NCBI RefSeq assembly: GCF_000710345.2 | Contig: NZ_JHEL01000015.1 | Location: 806,001 to 870,000 of the forward strand | Source of the DNA: Curtobacterium sp. S6 | GTDB lineage: Bacteria > Actinomycetota > Actinomycetes > Actinomycetales > Micrococcaceae | DNA length: 64,000 nucleotides | Reading direction: 5' to 3' | In this document: positions 1 to 8,440 of the stretch, in pieces | Position numbering within the stretch: the first letter of the stretch is position 1 | Layout of the letters: the number at the start of each line of letters is the position of its first letter | Notes under the pieces: generated by a model | The model's input: the letters and a program-made list of their open reading frames with translations, nothing else | Databases searched by the model: none | Told to the model about the DNA's origin: nothing | Made by a program: the position numbers and the translations under genes

Positions 1-575
1 TCCAGGTCGTTGTACGGCAATACGATGGTTTCGGCGGTCGTCGCGGCCGTGACGCCCGCGGAGCCCGGCAAGGAGAGCGTCGCCACCCCCGAACCCGCTT
101 CGGACAACAATGCGTCCACGTGCCCGTGATAGCACCCGGCGAATTTGATGACCTTATCGCGCTGCGTGTACCCGCGGGCAAGGCGAATGGCCGTCATCGT
201 GGCCTCGGTACCGGTGGAGACGAGCCGCAACTGGTCGATCGCGTTGCCGTTGACGGCGGAGCGGTTGATCCGGTCCACGACCGTCTCGGCCAGCTCGGCC
301 TCCCCTACCGTGGTCGCGCCAAAGGAGAGCCCGTGATCGACCGCCGCGTGGACCGCCTCGATGACCGGGGCATACCGGTGGCCGAGCAGCGCCGGGCCCC
401 ACGAGCCGACCAGGTCAACGTACTCCCGCCCATCGGCATCCGTGATGTACGGCCCCTCGGCCTCCACGATGAACGGCGGAACCCCGCCGACGGAATTGAA
501 CGCGCGCACGGGCGAATTGACCCCGCCCGGAATGACCTTGCGCGAACGGTCGAAGAGTTCTTCAGAAACGGTCAC
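1..575 (-). CDS. hemL: Glutamate-1-semialdehyde 2,1-aminomutase, 3' part outside the window
   Basis: PLP enzyme that converts glutamate-1-semialdehyde to 5-aminolevulinate in the cytoplasm. About 191 N-terminal residues are present. The frame opens with the family pattern [13 protein letters not shown], followed by [17 protein letters not shown] and [13 protein letters not shown], which are HemL signatures. The catalytic lysine region and C-terminus lie beyond the left edge. The GTG start at 575 is chosen because AGGAGG sits about 7 nt upstream. It is the last gene of the minus-strand hem operon, 46 nt after hemB. Family assignment is secure; only completeness is unknown. Confidence 0.96.
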   Translation of the reverse strand, partial: MTVSEELFDRSRKVIPGGVNSPVRAFNSVGGVPPFIVEAEGPYITDADGREYVDLVGSWGPALLGHRYAPVIEAVHAAVDHGLSFGATTVGEAELAETVVDRINRSAVNGNAIDQLRLVSTGTEATMTAIRLARGYTQRDKVIKFAGCYHGHVDALLSEAGSGVATLSLPGSAGVTAATTAETIVLPYNDL

Positions 576-621
576 GATTTTCCTCCTGAGATCGGTGTGT
601 GAAGTGTGGGGCCGAACCGCT

Positions 622-1650
622 TCAGCGTTTCCCCTGCGCCAGCCATCCGGCAACCTCGGTCGCGTAATACGTGAAGATCAGGTCGGCGCCGGCGCGGCGA
701 ATCCCGGTGAGGACCTCCAGGACCATCCGCTCGCGATCCACCCAACCGTTGGCGGCGGCCGCCTCAATCATCGCGTACTCGCCGGAGACTTGGTAGGCGG
801 CCACCGGAACCGGGGCAAAGTCGGCAACTTCACGAAGCACATCCAGATAGGACATGGCCGGCTTGACCATCACCATGTCCGCGCCCTCTTCGAGGTCGAG
901 CTGGGTCTCCAGCAGGGCCTCTCGCCGGTTCGCCGGATCCTGCTGGTAGGTCTTTCGGTCCCCGGTCAGCGAGGATCCGACCGCGTCACGGAACGGGCCG
1001 AAGAACGCCGACGCATACTTGGCCGAATACGCCATGATCGACACGTCCTGGAAACCCTTCGCATCCAGCGCTGCGCGAATCCCGGCGATCTGCCCGTCCA
1101 TCATCCCGGACGGGCTCACGACGTGGGCCCCCGCCTCGGCCTGGGATACCGCCATGCGCTCGTAGAGTTCGACGCTGCGGTCGTTGTCGACCACCACTGC
1201 GCCGGAGGCGTCCTCGATGACCGGGCCGCAGTGTCCGTGATCAGTGAATTCGTCCAAACAGGTATCGGCCATGATCACGATGCGATCGCCGAATTCTTCC
1301 CGCACCGCCCGAATCGCGCGGTTCAGGATCCCGTCGCGTGCCCACGCCACGGAACCGTCCGAATCCTTGTCCTCATCCCGGGGGACGCCGAAAAGGTCGA
1401 TGCACTTCACGCCGGCCCTTTCGGCCTCGCGAACCGCCTCCAGAAGGGAGTCCACCGTGTGCTGATACTGGCCCGGCATCGAGGTGATTTCGGCGGGGCG
1501 ATCGATGCCGTCGCGCACAAACAACACCTGGATCATGTCTTCGGCGTGCAACCGCGTCTCGGCGACGATGTCGCGCAGCGCGGGCGTGGTCCGAAGGCGT
1601 CGCGGCCGCCGGGTCAGATCGAGTGCGTGCTGAGTTGAGTCTGCCTTCAT
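622..1650 (-). CDS. hemB: Porphobilinogen synthase (5-aminolevulinate dehydratase)
   Basis: Condenses two 5-aminolevulinate molecules to porphobilinogen. 342 residues, usual length. Both active-site lysine regions are visible: [15 protein letters not shown] and [12 protein letters not shown]. The metal loop reads [14 protein letters not shown], so the middle of the three classical zinc cysteines is Asp, as is common in actinobacteria. The ATG at 1650 is chosen because the protein then begins [12 protein letters not shown], just ahead of the conserved region; no strong Shine-Dalgarno is visible. It lies 5 nt downstream of hemD, so the two are co-transcribed. Confidence 0.97.
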   Translation of the reverse strand: MKADSTQHALDLTRRPRRLRTTPALRDIVAETRLHAEDMIQVLFVRDGIDRPAEITSMPGQYQHTVDSLLEAVREAERAGVKCIDLFGVPRDEDKDSDGSVAWARDGILNRAIRAVREEFGDRIVIMADTCLDEFTDHGHCGPVIEDASGAVVVDNDRSVELYERMAVSQAEAGAHVVSPSGMMDGQIAGIRAALDAKGFQDVSIMAYSAKYASAFFGPFRDAVGSSLTGDRKTYQQDPANRREALLETQLDLEEGADMVMVKPAMSYLDVLREVADFAPVPVAAYQVSGEYAMIEAAAANGWVDRERMVLEVLTGIRRAGADLIFTYYATEVAGWLAQGKR

Positions 1651-1655
1651 GGTCT

Positions 1656-2528
1656 TTACTGCTTTCTTGATCGACTCTGTTCGTTGTCTTGCGCGGACAG
1701 GAGGTTTGTGGTCGCCCGCACGAGGTCCTGGGGCGTGGTGCCTTCGGAAGAAATCGTCGTGAGGCCGAGCGCTTGGGCCGCGGCTTCCGTCGTCGACCCG
1801 ATGCACACGACCGGCACGGATACCGGACCCAGCGAGTGCACGGTCTGCACGAGCTTCGGCGACGTCGCGATGACCGCCGAGGCGCCGCCGCTGACGAGGA
1901 ATTCCGCGGTTTCCCCTCGGTCTAAAACCATCGGTGGATCCGGCGATTGCTCGGTCCGGGCGATCAGCGGTCGGTCCACGGGGTACGGCCGACGCTCGTA
2001 AACGACCGCCTCGACGACGTCGTGTCCGTCGGCCCGCAGTCCCTCGACGAGTTCGGTCCGCGCCGGACGTCCGCGGACGCACAGCACTCGCCGGCGGCCT
2101 TCGTTTCCCAGGACGCGGCGGCGGTCCTCGACCATGCCCCGCCCGCTGCTGGTCGCCGGGGCCTCGACCGGGTCCAGACCGGCCTCGACCGCCGCGGCGC
2201 GGGTCGCCCCGCCCACGCACCATACGATCGGCGCGATCTCCCCCATGGGAAACGGCTCCGGGGCCCGGCCGCAGACGTCGTGCAACCCCCAGACGCCGTA
2301 GGCACTCGTGAAGGTCACGGCGTCAAATGGCCTGCGCCGAAGCACGGCGAGCGCGCCTCGGGCATCCTCATCCGAGACCGACGCGGCCTCGCTCAGGGGC
2401 GTGAGGACCGGCTCGACACCGTGCCGTCGCAGAAGATCCACCAGCTCCCCCGCCCGATCCATTCCGCGCGTGATCAGGACACGAGGTGCGTCCCGGCGTC
2501 CCGATGGTTCGGCCGTGACGTGGCTCAA
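1656..2528 (-). CDS. hemD: Uroporphyrinogen-III synthase
   Basis: Closes and rearranges hydroxymethylbilane to uroporphyrinogen III. 290 residues. This family is poorly conserved; support comes from the start RVLITRGMDRAGELVDLL, the segment VLCVRGRPARTELVEGL, a C-terminal VVCIGSTTEAAAQALGL typical of HemD, and the position between hemC and hemB. Its ATG overlaps the hemC stop by 4 nt (ATGA), which implies translational coupling. It is separated from hemB by 5 nt. Confidence 0.93.
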   Translation of the reverse strand: MSHVTAEPSGRRDAPRVLITRGMDRAGELVDLLRRHGVEPVLTPLSEAASVSDEDARGALAVLRRRPFDAVTFTSAYGVWGLHDVCGRAPEPFPMGEIAPIVWCVGGATRAAAVEAGLDPVEAPATSSGRGMVEDRRRVLGNEGRRRVLCVRGRPARTELVEGLRADGHDVVEAVVYERRPYPVDRPLIARTEQSPDPPMVLDRGETAEFLVSGGASAVIATSPKLVQTVHSLGPVSVPVVCIGSTTEAAAQALGLTTISSEGTTPQDLVRATTNLLSAQDNEQSRSRKQ

Positions 2529-3502
2529 TCGAGCGTCAGCTCCGTGAATCGCCCGGCGCCGCGAACCAGGAGGCGGTCCGCGAGTTCACGGCCGAGCCGT
2601 TCCGCGCCCTCCGGGGTCAGATCGCTCGTGGTTCCGCGTTCCCTCAACCTCTCCGTGCCCCGGGGGTGGGCCACCACGACGTCGAGGCTCAGCTCCTCGC
2701 CTGCGATGTCGGCGTGGGCCCCAATCGGGGCCGCGCATCCGGCTTCCAGCCGCAGCAGGAGCGAGCGCTCCGCGAGGACGGCGATCTTGGTCGGAACGTC
2801 CTCGATCACCGTCAGGGCCTTGCGGATCTCCTCGGCGGTGTCGCCGGCTCGATACTCGATGGCGAGGCAACCCTGGCCTGCGGCAGGCAGGACCCTGTCC
2901 GCGGCCAAGTACTCGGTGGCGACCTCGGCCAATCCGAGACGGCGCAACCCCGCGGCGGCCAGCACCACGGCGTCGAGGTCACCGTGGGTGCCTCGCCCGA
3001 CGCCGGTGTCCTTGGTCGCAAAATGTTCCAGCCCCCGCACGCGAGAGAGCCGGGTTCCCACGTTTCCCCGGATATCCGTCACGACGCAGTCCGGGCGGAT
3101 CGCCCGGATCTGCGCGGCGCGACGCGGGGACCCGGTTCCGATGGTTGCCCCCTCGGGCAGGTCATCGAGTCGCATTCCGTCGCGACCGACCAAGGCATCC
3201 CGCGGATCCTCTCGCGGTGGGTATGCGAGGGCAAGTTTTCCGTCGAAGAGATCCTTGGTCGGCAGGTCCTTGAGGGAATGAACCGCCAGGTCAACCTTGC
3301 CTTGCAACAGTTCTTGGCGGAGCGCCGCGGCGAAGACCCCCGTGCCCCCGAGCTGCGCGAGGGGCCCGGAGGTGACGTCGCCGGTGGTCGTGACGGTGGC
3401 CAACTCGGCCGGGACCCCGGCCGCGGTCAGCAGGTCCGCGACGTGCTGCGATTGGGTCGTCGCCAGCGACGATGCACGCGTACCGACCAGGACGGGACTC
3501 AT
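2525..3502 (-). CDS. hemC: Hydroxymethylbilane synthase (porphobilinogen deaminase)
   Basis: Polymerises four porphobilinogens to hydroxymethylbilane using a covalent dipyrromethane cofactor. 325 residues. Recognisable blocks are LVGTRASSLATTQSQ at the N-terminus, VDLAVHSLKDLPT, IGTGSPRRAAQI, and LRLEAGCAAPIGAHA, whose cysteine (about residue 256) is the expected cofactor attachment site. The ATG at 3502 overlaps the upstream cpfC stop (ATGA) and its own stop overlaps the hemD start, so the gene is coupled on both sides. Confidence 0.97.
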   Translation of the reverse strand: MSPVLVGTRASSLATTQSQHVADLLTAAGVPAELATVTTTGDVTSGPLAQLGGTGVFAAALRQELLQGKVDLAVHSLKDLPTKDLFDGKLALAYPPREDPRDALVGRDGMRLDDLPEGATIGTGSPRRAAQIRAIRPDCVVTDIRGNVGTRLSRVRGLEHFATKDTGVGRGTHGDLDAVVLAAAGLRRLGLAEVATEYLAADRVLPAAGQGCLAIEYRAGDTAEEIRKALTVIEDVPTKIAVLAERSLLLRLEAGCAAPIGAHADIAGEELSLDVVVAHPRGTERLRERGTTSDLTPEGAERLGRELADRLLVRGAGRFTELTLD

Positions 3503-4818
3503 ACGGTTGCCTTCTCCTCTCGGGCGGGGCCCGAATATTCGGCGATCACGGGCTTGCGGGTCACGGCCCTCGCGGGCAGACAACACTGGGGATCGCACTG
3601 ATCGAACCAGCCCCGGCCGCCGCAGGCCGTCGTGCGGTTGGCTTCCAGGCGCTCGGGGTCGGTCGAGGGCGCCGTCTCCGAGTGCCGCTCGGCGATGAGG
3701 TCCCGCAGCGAGCGGACGTAGGCCGGGTGGGTCCCCGGCGTCGGCACGCGGACGGCCTGGATGCCCAGGTCCTCGCACGTCTCCATGGCCTCGGTGTCCA
3801 GGTCCCACTTGACTTCCATGTGATCGGAGACGAATCCCAGCGGAACCATGACGACGCCGTCCACGGTTCCCTTCAACGTCTCGAGCGCGTCGTTGACGTC
3901 GGGTTCGAGCCACGGTGTGGAGGGAGAGCCCGACCGCGACTGGTACACCAGCTCCCAGTCGCAGTCCCTCAGGAGGTTCGGGTCTTCGGACTCCACCCCG
4001 CGAAGGATCGCGCGCGCGGCCTCAAGGTGCTTCTCGACGTAGGCCGAGCCGCCCTCGTAGTCGACTCCCCGCGGACCGGCCTCGTTGGCCGCGCTGGTGG
4101 GAACCGAGTGAGTGCAGAAAACGATCCGGATCCGGCCATTTCCGGCGGCCGGCTTGTCGGCGGAGGACATCTTGCGCCGGACCTCCTGGAGCCCGTCGGT
4201 GAGCCCGTCCACGAACGAGGCAATGAACCCAGGGGCGTCGTAGTGCTGACGGAGCTTGTCGATCTGCATCTGACCCGTCAACCCCAGCTCTTCCAGGGCG
4301 ACCCCGTAATCCTCCCGATACTGGCGACAGCTCGAGTAGCCGGGGTAGGCGCTCGTGGCCAGGACGAGCAGCTTGCGATAGCCGCGCCGGTGAGCTTCCT
4401 TGACGACGTCGGCGACGTACGGTTCCCAATTCCGGTTGGCCCACAGGACCGGAAGGTGCGGACCGTGTTCGTCCAATTCCGCGCGCAGGGCCTCGAGGAG
4501 ATGGCGATTCTGCTCGTTGATCGGGCTGACGCCGCCGTTGGCCCGGTAATGCGTGGCCACCTCTTCGAGCCGCTCATCCGGGATTCCGCGTCCCGCGGTG
4601 ACGTTGCGGAGGAACGGGATGACGTCCTCCTGTCCCTCGGGCCCGCCGAAGGACGAGAGGATCACGGCGTCGTAATGCTCCGGCGCTTGGGCTCGGGGGC
4701 GCACGATGCTCTCCTCGGAGATCATGTCCGTGGATTCGTCGATGACCTGCGGACCGTTGCTGGCGGTATTTCTCGGATCGGTCCGGTTGGGGATCGGTTC
4801 TTGTGCACGCGTCTTCAT
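3499..4818 (-). CDS. cpfC: Coproporphyrin III ferrochelatase
   Basis: Inserts Fe2+ into coproporphyrin III to make coproheme; in actinobacteria this family (formerly HemH) works before ChdC. 439 residues. Visible blocks are DAVILSSFGGPEGQEDVIPFL, YSSCRQYREDYG, IVFCTHSVPTSAA, YQSRSGSPSTPWLEPD and VPLGFVSDHMEVKWDLD. The C-terminal region holds a cysteine cluster (about residues 399, 408, 412, 413) that could bind the [2Fe-2S] cluster known in actinobacterial ferrochelatases. The ATG at 4818 overlaps the chdC stop; it gives an N-terminal extension of about 45 residues, and a later start (near MISEES) is possible. Confidence 0.95.
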   Translation of the reverse strand: MKTRAQEPIPNRTDPRNTASNGPQVIDESTDMISEESIVRPRAQAPEHYDAVILSSFGGPEGQEDVIPFLRNVTAGRGIPDERLEEVATHYRANGGVSPINEQNRHLLEALRAELDEHGPHLPVLWANRNWEPYVADVVKEAHRRGYRKLLVLATSAYPGYSSCRQYREDYGVALEELGLTGQMQIDKLRQHYDAPGFIASFVDGLTDGLQEVRRKMSSADKPAAGNGRIRIVFCTHSVPTSAANEAGPRGVDYEGGSAYVEKHLEAARAILRGVESEDPNLLRDCDWELVYQSRSGSPSTPWLEPDVNDALETLKGTVDGVVMVPLGFVSDHMEVKWDLDTEAMETCEDLGIQAVRVPTPGTHPAYVRSLRDLIAERHSETAPSTDPERLEANRTTACGGRGWFDQCDPQCCLPARAVTRKPVIAEYSGPAREEKATV

Positions 4819-5537
4819 CGGAGAACCTCGACGGCTTCGGTCGCGTCGATGCGACGTCCCGTGTAGAACGGTGTCTCTTCTCGCACGTGAAGCCGTGCCT
4901 CGGTGTTCCTGAAGTGACGCATGATGTCCACGAGGTCGACCAGTTCGGGCGCTTCGAGGGCGAGGACCCATTCGTAGTCGTTGAGCGCGAAGGTCGCGAT
5001 CGTGTTGGCCAGGACCTGAGGGTAATCCCGGCCCTTCATGCCGTGGTTCTTGAGCATCTCCGAACGATGCCCCTCGTCCATGTAGTACCAATCCCACGAA
5101 CGGACGAACGGGTAGACGCAGACCCAGGCCTCGGGCTCGGCGCCCTTGGCGAAGGCCGGGGCATGGTTGCGGGTGAATTCCGCGTCGCGGTGAACGCCCA
5201 TCGTGGACCACACGATGTCCGTGTCGGCCAGCGCGCTGGTACGCCGCAACTCGCGCACGGCCGCCTGAAGGTCTTCCGGGTTTTCGCCGTGCGTCCACAC
5301 CATCACATCGGCGTTGGCTCGCATGCCCGAGACGTCGTAGAGGCCACGAACGGTCACGCCATCCGCCTCGAGACGTCCTAGCGCGGCGCTCAGTTCGGCG
5401 GCGTCGGCCTGAGCATCGGATCCCGTCGAGGCGGATCCCCGACGGGCGAACACGGTGTAGAGCGCGTAGTAGAGACGGTCGTCGCCGGTCGCGGCGCGCG
5501 AGTTGCGGGGTGCGCTTTCCGTATTCTGATCAGCCAT
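4815..5537 (-). CDS. chdC: Coproheme decarboxylase (HemQ type)
   Basis: H2O2-dependent decarboxylase that turns coproheme into heme b; member of the chlorite-dismutase fold family. 240 residues. The motif NHGMKGRDYP carries the expected proximal heme histidine (about His165), and VYPFVRSWDWYYMDE carries the conserved tyrosine (about Tyr142) thought to form the radical. The ATG at 5537 is chosen because the sequence MADQNTES leads directly into the conserved domain (DRLYYALYTVF). Its stop overlaps the cpfC start by 4 nt. An 88-nt gap separates it from cgoX. Confidence 0.96.
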   Translation of the reverse strand: MADQNTESAPRNSRAATGDDRLYYALYTVFARRGSASTGSDAQADAAELSAALGRLEADGVTVRGLYDVSGMRANADVMVWTHGENPEDLQAAVRELRRTSALADTDIVWSTMGVHRDAEFTRNHAPAFAKGAEPEAWVCVYPFVRSWDWYYMDEGHRSEMLKNHGMKGRDYPQVLANTIATFALNDYEWVLALEAPELVDLVDIMRHFRNTEARLHVREETPFYTGRRIDATEAVEVLR

Positions 5538-5625
5538 GGTTGTTCTGTCCTTTCGGTGACGGCGCCCTGGAAAGCAGGACGCGCTGAGGGTCGAAACGAA
5601 GGGGTCCCGTGCCCTCGGGGATGAT

Positions 5626-7203
5626 TCAGGCCCGAGGGTCGGTGGATCCGGTCTCGCCCTGCCCGAGGTCGAGCTGGGCAATGGTTGTGCGAGTGTCCGG
5701 CACCACGGAGGCGAGCCCCGTACCGGATAGCCAGGCCCCCACGGAGGCGACCCGGCTGAGCGTCGAAAGATTCTTGCGGAAGGCCTTGATTTTCTCCTGG
5801 TGTCCGACCGAGACCCGGGGCATCGCGGATTTCCAGCGGACGACGTCGGCGTCGATCAGGTGCTTGCGGCTCAGGCTCGTCCCCATGATGCGCGACGCAT
5901 CGTGCAGCGCGAGGCTCATGAGCTGTTCGTCGGAGAGTGTCAGTTCCGTGATCGACTGCCCCTGCGAGGTATTCCCCCGACCATAGGACAGCCGAAGAAT
6001 GTGACGGTCCGCCCCCGCTCGGTCGGCGATCCATTGCCACTTGGCCGTCGCGTGGGTCAGAGCCTTGGCGCGCACGTTGCGCACCTGGTCGCTCACGAGG
6101 ACGCCGGTGCCGCGGGGAGGAGTGTTGAGGACGGGCGCGTTGACGACCAGCGTGACCAACGCGATTTCGGGGCCCCGCCGCACGTCCGGGAGCAGATCGC
6201 CATCCAGATGGGGGCTCAACAGCCGAACCGCGGTGGGTCCGTCGGTCGCGAGAACGAGGACGTCGGCGGTGAGCCCGGCCCTCTTGCCGGCTGCGCCTTC
6301 CTGACGCCGGATCGCGATCCAGCTCTGGCTGACCTCGTCGCGGTCGATCGCGATCACGTCGCACCCGGCAAACAGCCTGACGCCGCGACGGGTGAGATCC
6401 TTCACCAGCGCCTCGGACAACTGATTCATGCCACCGACCAGGCTTCCCACCTGTGTGCCGGCGGGCGCATTCGACCGGAGCACCGCCGCCGACGCTCCGA
6501 GGGAGCCGTAGGTACGGATCCCCTCGCGCAGCCCGGGGGCGACGGTATCGACGTCTAGGTCGTCGGGATGGGTCGAGTGGATGCCCATGGTGACCGGAGC
6601 GACCAAGCGGTCGACGATCTGCTGGCCCATGCGCGCCCTCACCAGGCCCCCGAGCGTCCTTTGGTGGCTGCCGACCGACGTCGGCATATGCCGGTCCATC
6701 GCGGCCCGACGCCGCCCCATGGGGGTCAACGTTCCCCGGAGATCGGGATCCTGCGGATTCGCCGGAATCCCGAGCACGCCGGAGGAAGGCATCTTGGTGG
6801 GGCCGGTCGGCAGGTACAACCACGACCCGTGAGCGTCCGGCGTGGTGCGAAGCTCGCTGAGCCCCAGGTCCTCGATCAGTTCTTCCACGGACCCATTGCG
6901 GGTCGCGTAAGACTCGGCGCCGGAGTCCAGCACCATGCCGCCCACCTGGTGGGCGCCGACGGCCCCACCGAAATGGTCCCTGGCCTCGGTCACGACGACG
7001 CGCAGACCGCGGTCCGCGAGTTCGCGCGCGGCGAGGAGCCCCGAGACTCCGCCGCCGACCACCAGGGCCGTCCGTGCCTTGCGCAGTCGATGAGGAGGCT
7101 TCGTCTCAGGTTCGGGGGACGAGGTGTTGCTCATGGAGGCGCGGGTCCCGGAGCTGATGGTCCGGGCGCCGGTTTCGGTGCTGTTCTCTGGTGTGGTTGC
7201 CAT
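5626..7203 (-). CDS. cgoX: Coproporphyrinogen III oxidase (HemY type, FAD)
   Basis: FAD enzyme that oxidises coproporphyrinogen III to coproporphyrin III. 525 residues. A disordered N-terminal extension of about 45 residues precedes the dinucleotide-binding motif VVGGGVSGLLAARELADRG and the following VTEARDHFGGAVGAHQVGG, both typical of the HemY/protoporphyrinogen oxidase family. Its place between hemE and chdC in an operon without hemN or hemF-type genes supports the coproporphyrin role over protoporphyrinogen oxidation. The start is 5 nt after the hemE stop. Confidence 0.95.
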   Translation of the reverse strand: MATTPENSTETGARTISSGTRASMSNTSSPEPETKPPHRLRKARTALVVGGGVSGLLAARELADRGLRVVVTEARDHFGGAVGAHQVGGMVLDSGAESYATRNGSVEELIEDLGLSELRTTPDAHGSWLYLPTGPTKMPSSGVLGIPANPQDPDLRGTLTPMGRRRAAMDRHMPTSVGSHQRTLGGLVRARMGQQIVDRLVAPVTMGIHSTHPDDLDVDTVAPGLREGIRTYGSLGASAAVLRSNAPAGTQVGSLVGGMNQLSEALVKDLTRRGVRLFAGCDVIAIDRDEVSQSWIAIRRQEGAAGKRAGLTADVLVLATDGPTAVRLLSPHLDGDLLPDVRRGPEIALVTLVVNAPVLNTPPRGTGVLVSDQVRNVRAKALTHATAKWQWIADRAGADRHILRLSYGRGNTSQGQSITELTLSDEQLMSLALHDASRIMGTSLSRKHLIDADVVRWKSAMPRVSVGHQEKIKAFRKNLSTLSRVASVGAWLSGTGLASVVPDTRTTIAQLDLGQGETGSTDPRA

Positions 7204-7208
7204 CGACA

Positions 7209-8315
7209 CTAACTTTCGTGGATGAATTCGACGAGCCGAGTCAGCACGGTCGGATCCGTGCTCGGCGGAACGCCGTGACCCAGATTGACGATGTGCGCCG
7301 CGGCGGCCCTGCCCTTCGAGAGTACGTCGGTCGTGTGCTTTTGGAGAACTTCCCACCCCGCGTCGAGCATCGCCGGATCGATGTTGCCCTGGAGCGGCGT
7401 CTCGGGGCCGACGCGGCGGCTCGCTTCGTCCAGGTCCACGCGGTAGTCGACGCCGACGACGTCGCCGCCCGCTTCCTTCATCGCGCCCAGCAGCTCACCG
7501 GTTCCCGTGCCGAAATGAACCCGCGGAATCCCGTACTTCTCCACGGCCCCGAGCGCGGCGGCGGAATGGGCCAGGACGTGGGCCCGATAATCGCGCTCCG
7601 GCAGCGAGCCCGCCCACGAGTCGAAGAGCTGCACCGCACTGGCACCCGCCTCGACCTGCGCCGCGAGGAACTGGCCCGATACGCGAGCGACCCAGGTCGC
7701 CAGCGCCTCCCATGCCTCGGGATCCCGGTGCATCATCGTGCGGGGGCCCAAATGATCCCTCGAGGATCCGCCCTCGGCCATATAGGCGGCCACCGTGAAA
7801 GGCGCCCCAGCGAAGCCAATGAGCGGGGTGCTGCCCAGCTGTTCCACGGTCAGCGAGACCGCTTCCCGAATCGGATCGAACGCGGCGTCCGGAATCTCCG
7901 GCAGGGTCTCGATCTCCCGCATGGTCCGGTAGGGCGACCCCATGACGGGGCCGCGCCCGGGGACGATATCGACGTCGAGACCGGCGATCTTGAGGGGGAC
8001 CACGATGTCCGAGAAGAAGATGGCCGCATCGACGCCGTGACGTCGGACAGGTTGCAACGTGATTTCCGCCGCCAGCGAGGGCGTGAGGCACGACTCCAAC
8101 ATGTTGGTGCCTTCGCGCGCCTGCCGGTACTCGGGCAACGACCTTCCGGCCTGCCTCATGAACCACACCGGCGGATGCTCGGGACGATCCCCCACCATCG
8201 CCCGGATCAGCGGCGAAGCGGCGGTCCCGCCCGCGCGGAGGGGGTGCGTCGGGGCCAGCCGGGAAAGTTGCGCGTCCGTGAGCAATGCCCGTCGCGAAGA
8301 GGATGAAGTCGTCAT
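7209..8315 (-). CDS. hemE: Uroporphyrinogen decarboxylase
   Basis: Decarboxylates uroporphyrinogen III to coproporphyrinogen III. 368 residues. Signatures are PPVWFMRQAGRSLPEYR, IIFFSDIV-type text (AAIFFSDIVVPLK), and GFAGAPFTVAAYMAEGG. The ATG at 8315 has GGAAG 6-7 nt upstream and is preferred to an in-frame ATG 24 nt earlier. It is the first gene of the eight-gene hem operon and is divergent from hemA, with 125 nt between them that holds an inverted repeat. Confidence 0.97.
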   Translation of the reverse strand: MTTSSSSRRALLTDAQLSRLAPTHPLRAGGTAASPLIRAMVGDRPEHPPVWFMRQAGRSLPEYRQAREGTNMLESCLTPSLAAEITLQPVRRHGVDAAIFFSDIVVPLKIAGLDVDIVPGRGPVMGSPYRTMREIETLPEIPDAAFDPIREAVSLTVEQLGSTPLIGFAGAPFTVAAYMAEGGSSRDHLGPRTMMHRDPEAWEALATWVARVSGQFLAAQVEAGASAVQLFDSWAGSLPERDYRAHVLAHSAAALGAVEKYGIPRVHFGTGTGELLGAMKEAGGDVVGVDYRVDLDEASRRVGPETPLQGNIDPAMLDAGWEVLQKHTTDVLSKGRAAAAHIVNLGHGVPPSTDPTVLTRLVEFIHES

Positions 8316-8350
8316 AGTGCTTCCATTGTGCCAACTCACGACCCGCTTTT

Positions 8351-8369
8351 TGCGGACAGGTTGTCAGCA
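8351..8369. promoter_or_regulatory. Inverted repeat between hemE and hemA, candidate operator
   Basis: TGCGGACA, 3-nt spacer, TGTCAGCA: arms match at 7 of 8 positions. It lies in the only intergenic space serving both the hemE operon and hemA, 36 nt from the hemE start. The regulator is unknown; the site does not match the Rex or DtxR consensus as I know them. Confidence 0.4.
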
Positions 8370-8425
8370 CGGCGGCGCGCCCAGACGGCGACGAAGGTCA
8401 TTTCCCAGGACCATTCAGGCGTGGT

Positions 8426-8431
8426 TATTAT
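8426..8431 (+). promoter_or_regulatory. Candidate -10 box of hemA
   Basis: TATTAT ends 9 nt before the hemA GTG start. No Shine-Dalgarno is visible between them, so the transcript should have a leader of at most about 3 nt. Confidence 0.4.
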
Positions 8432-8440
8432 GAATGAGTC

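Noticed and set aside
5390-6823. Minus-strand open frame of 477 codons overlapping cgoX and chdC
   Set aside because: Out-of-frame reading of cgoX, Arg/Pro-rich, no domain.
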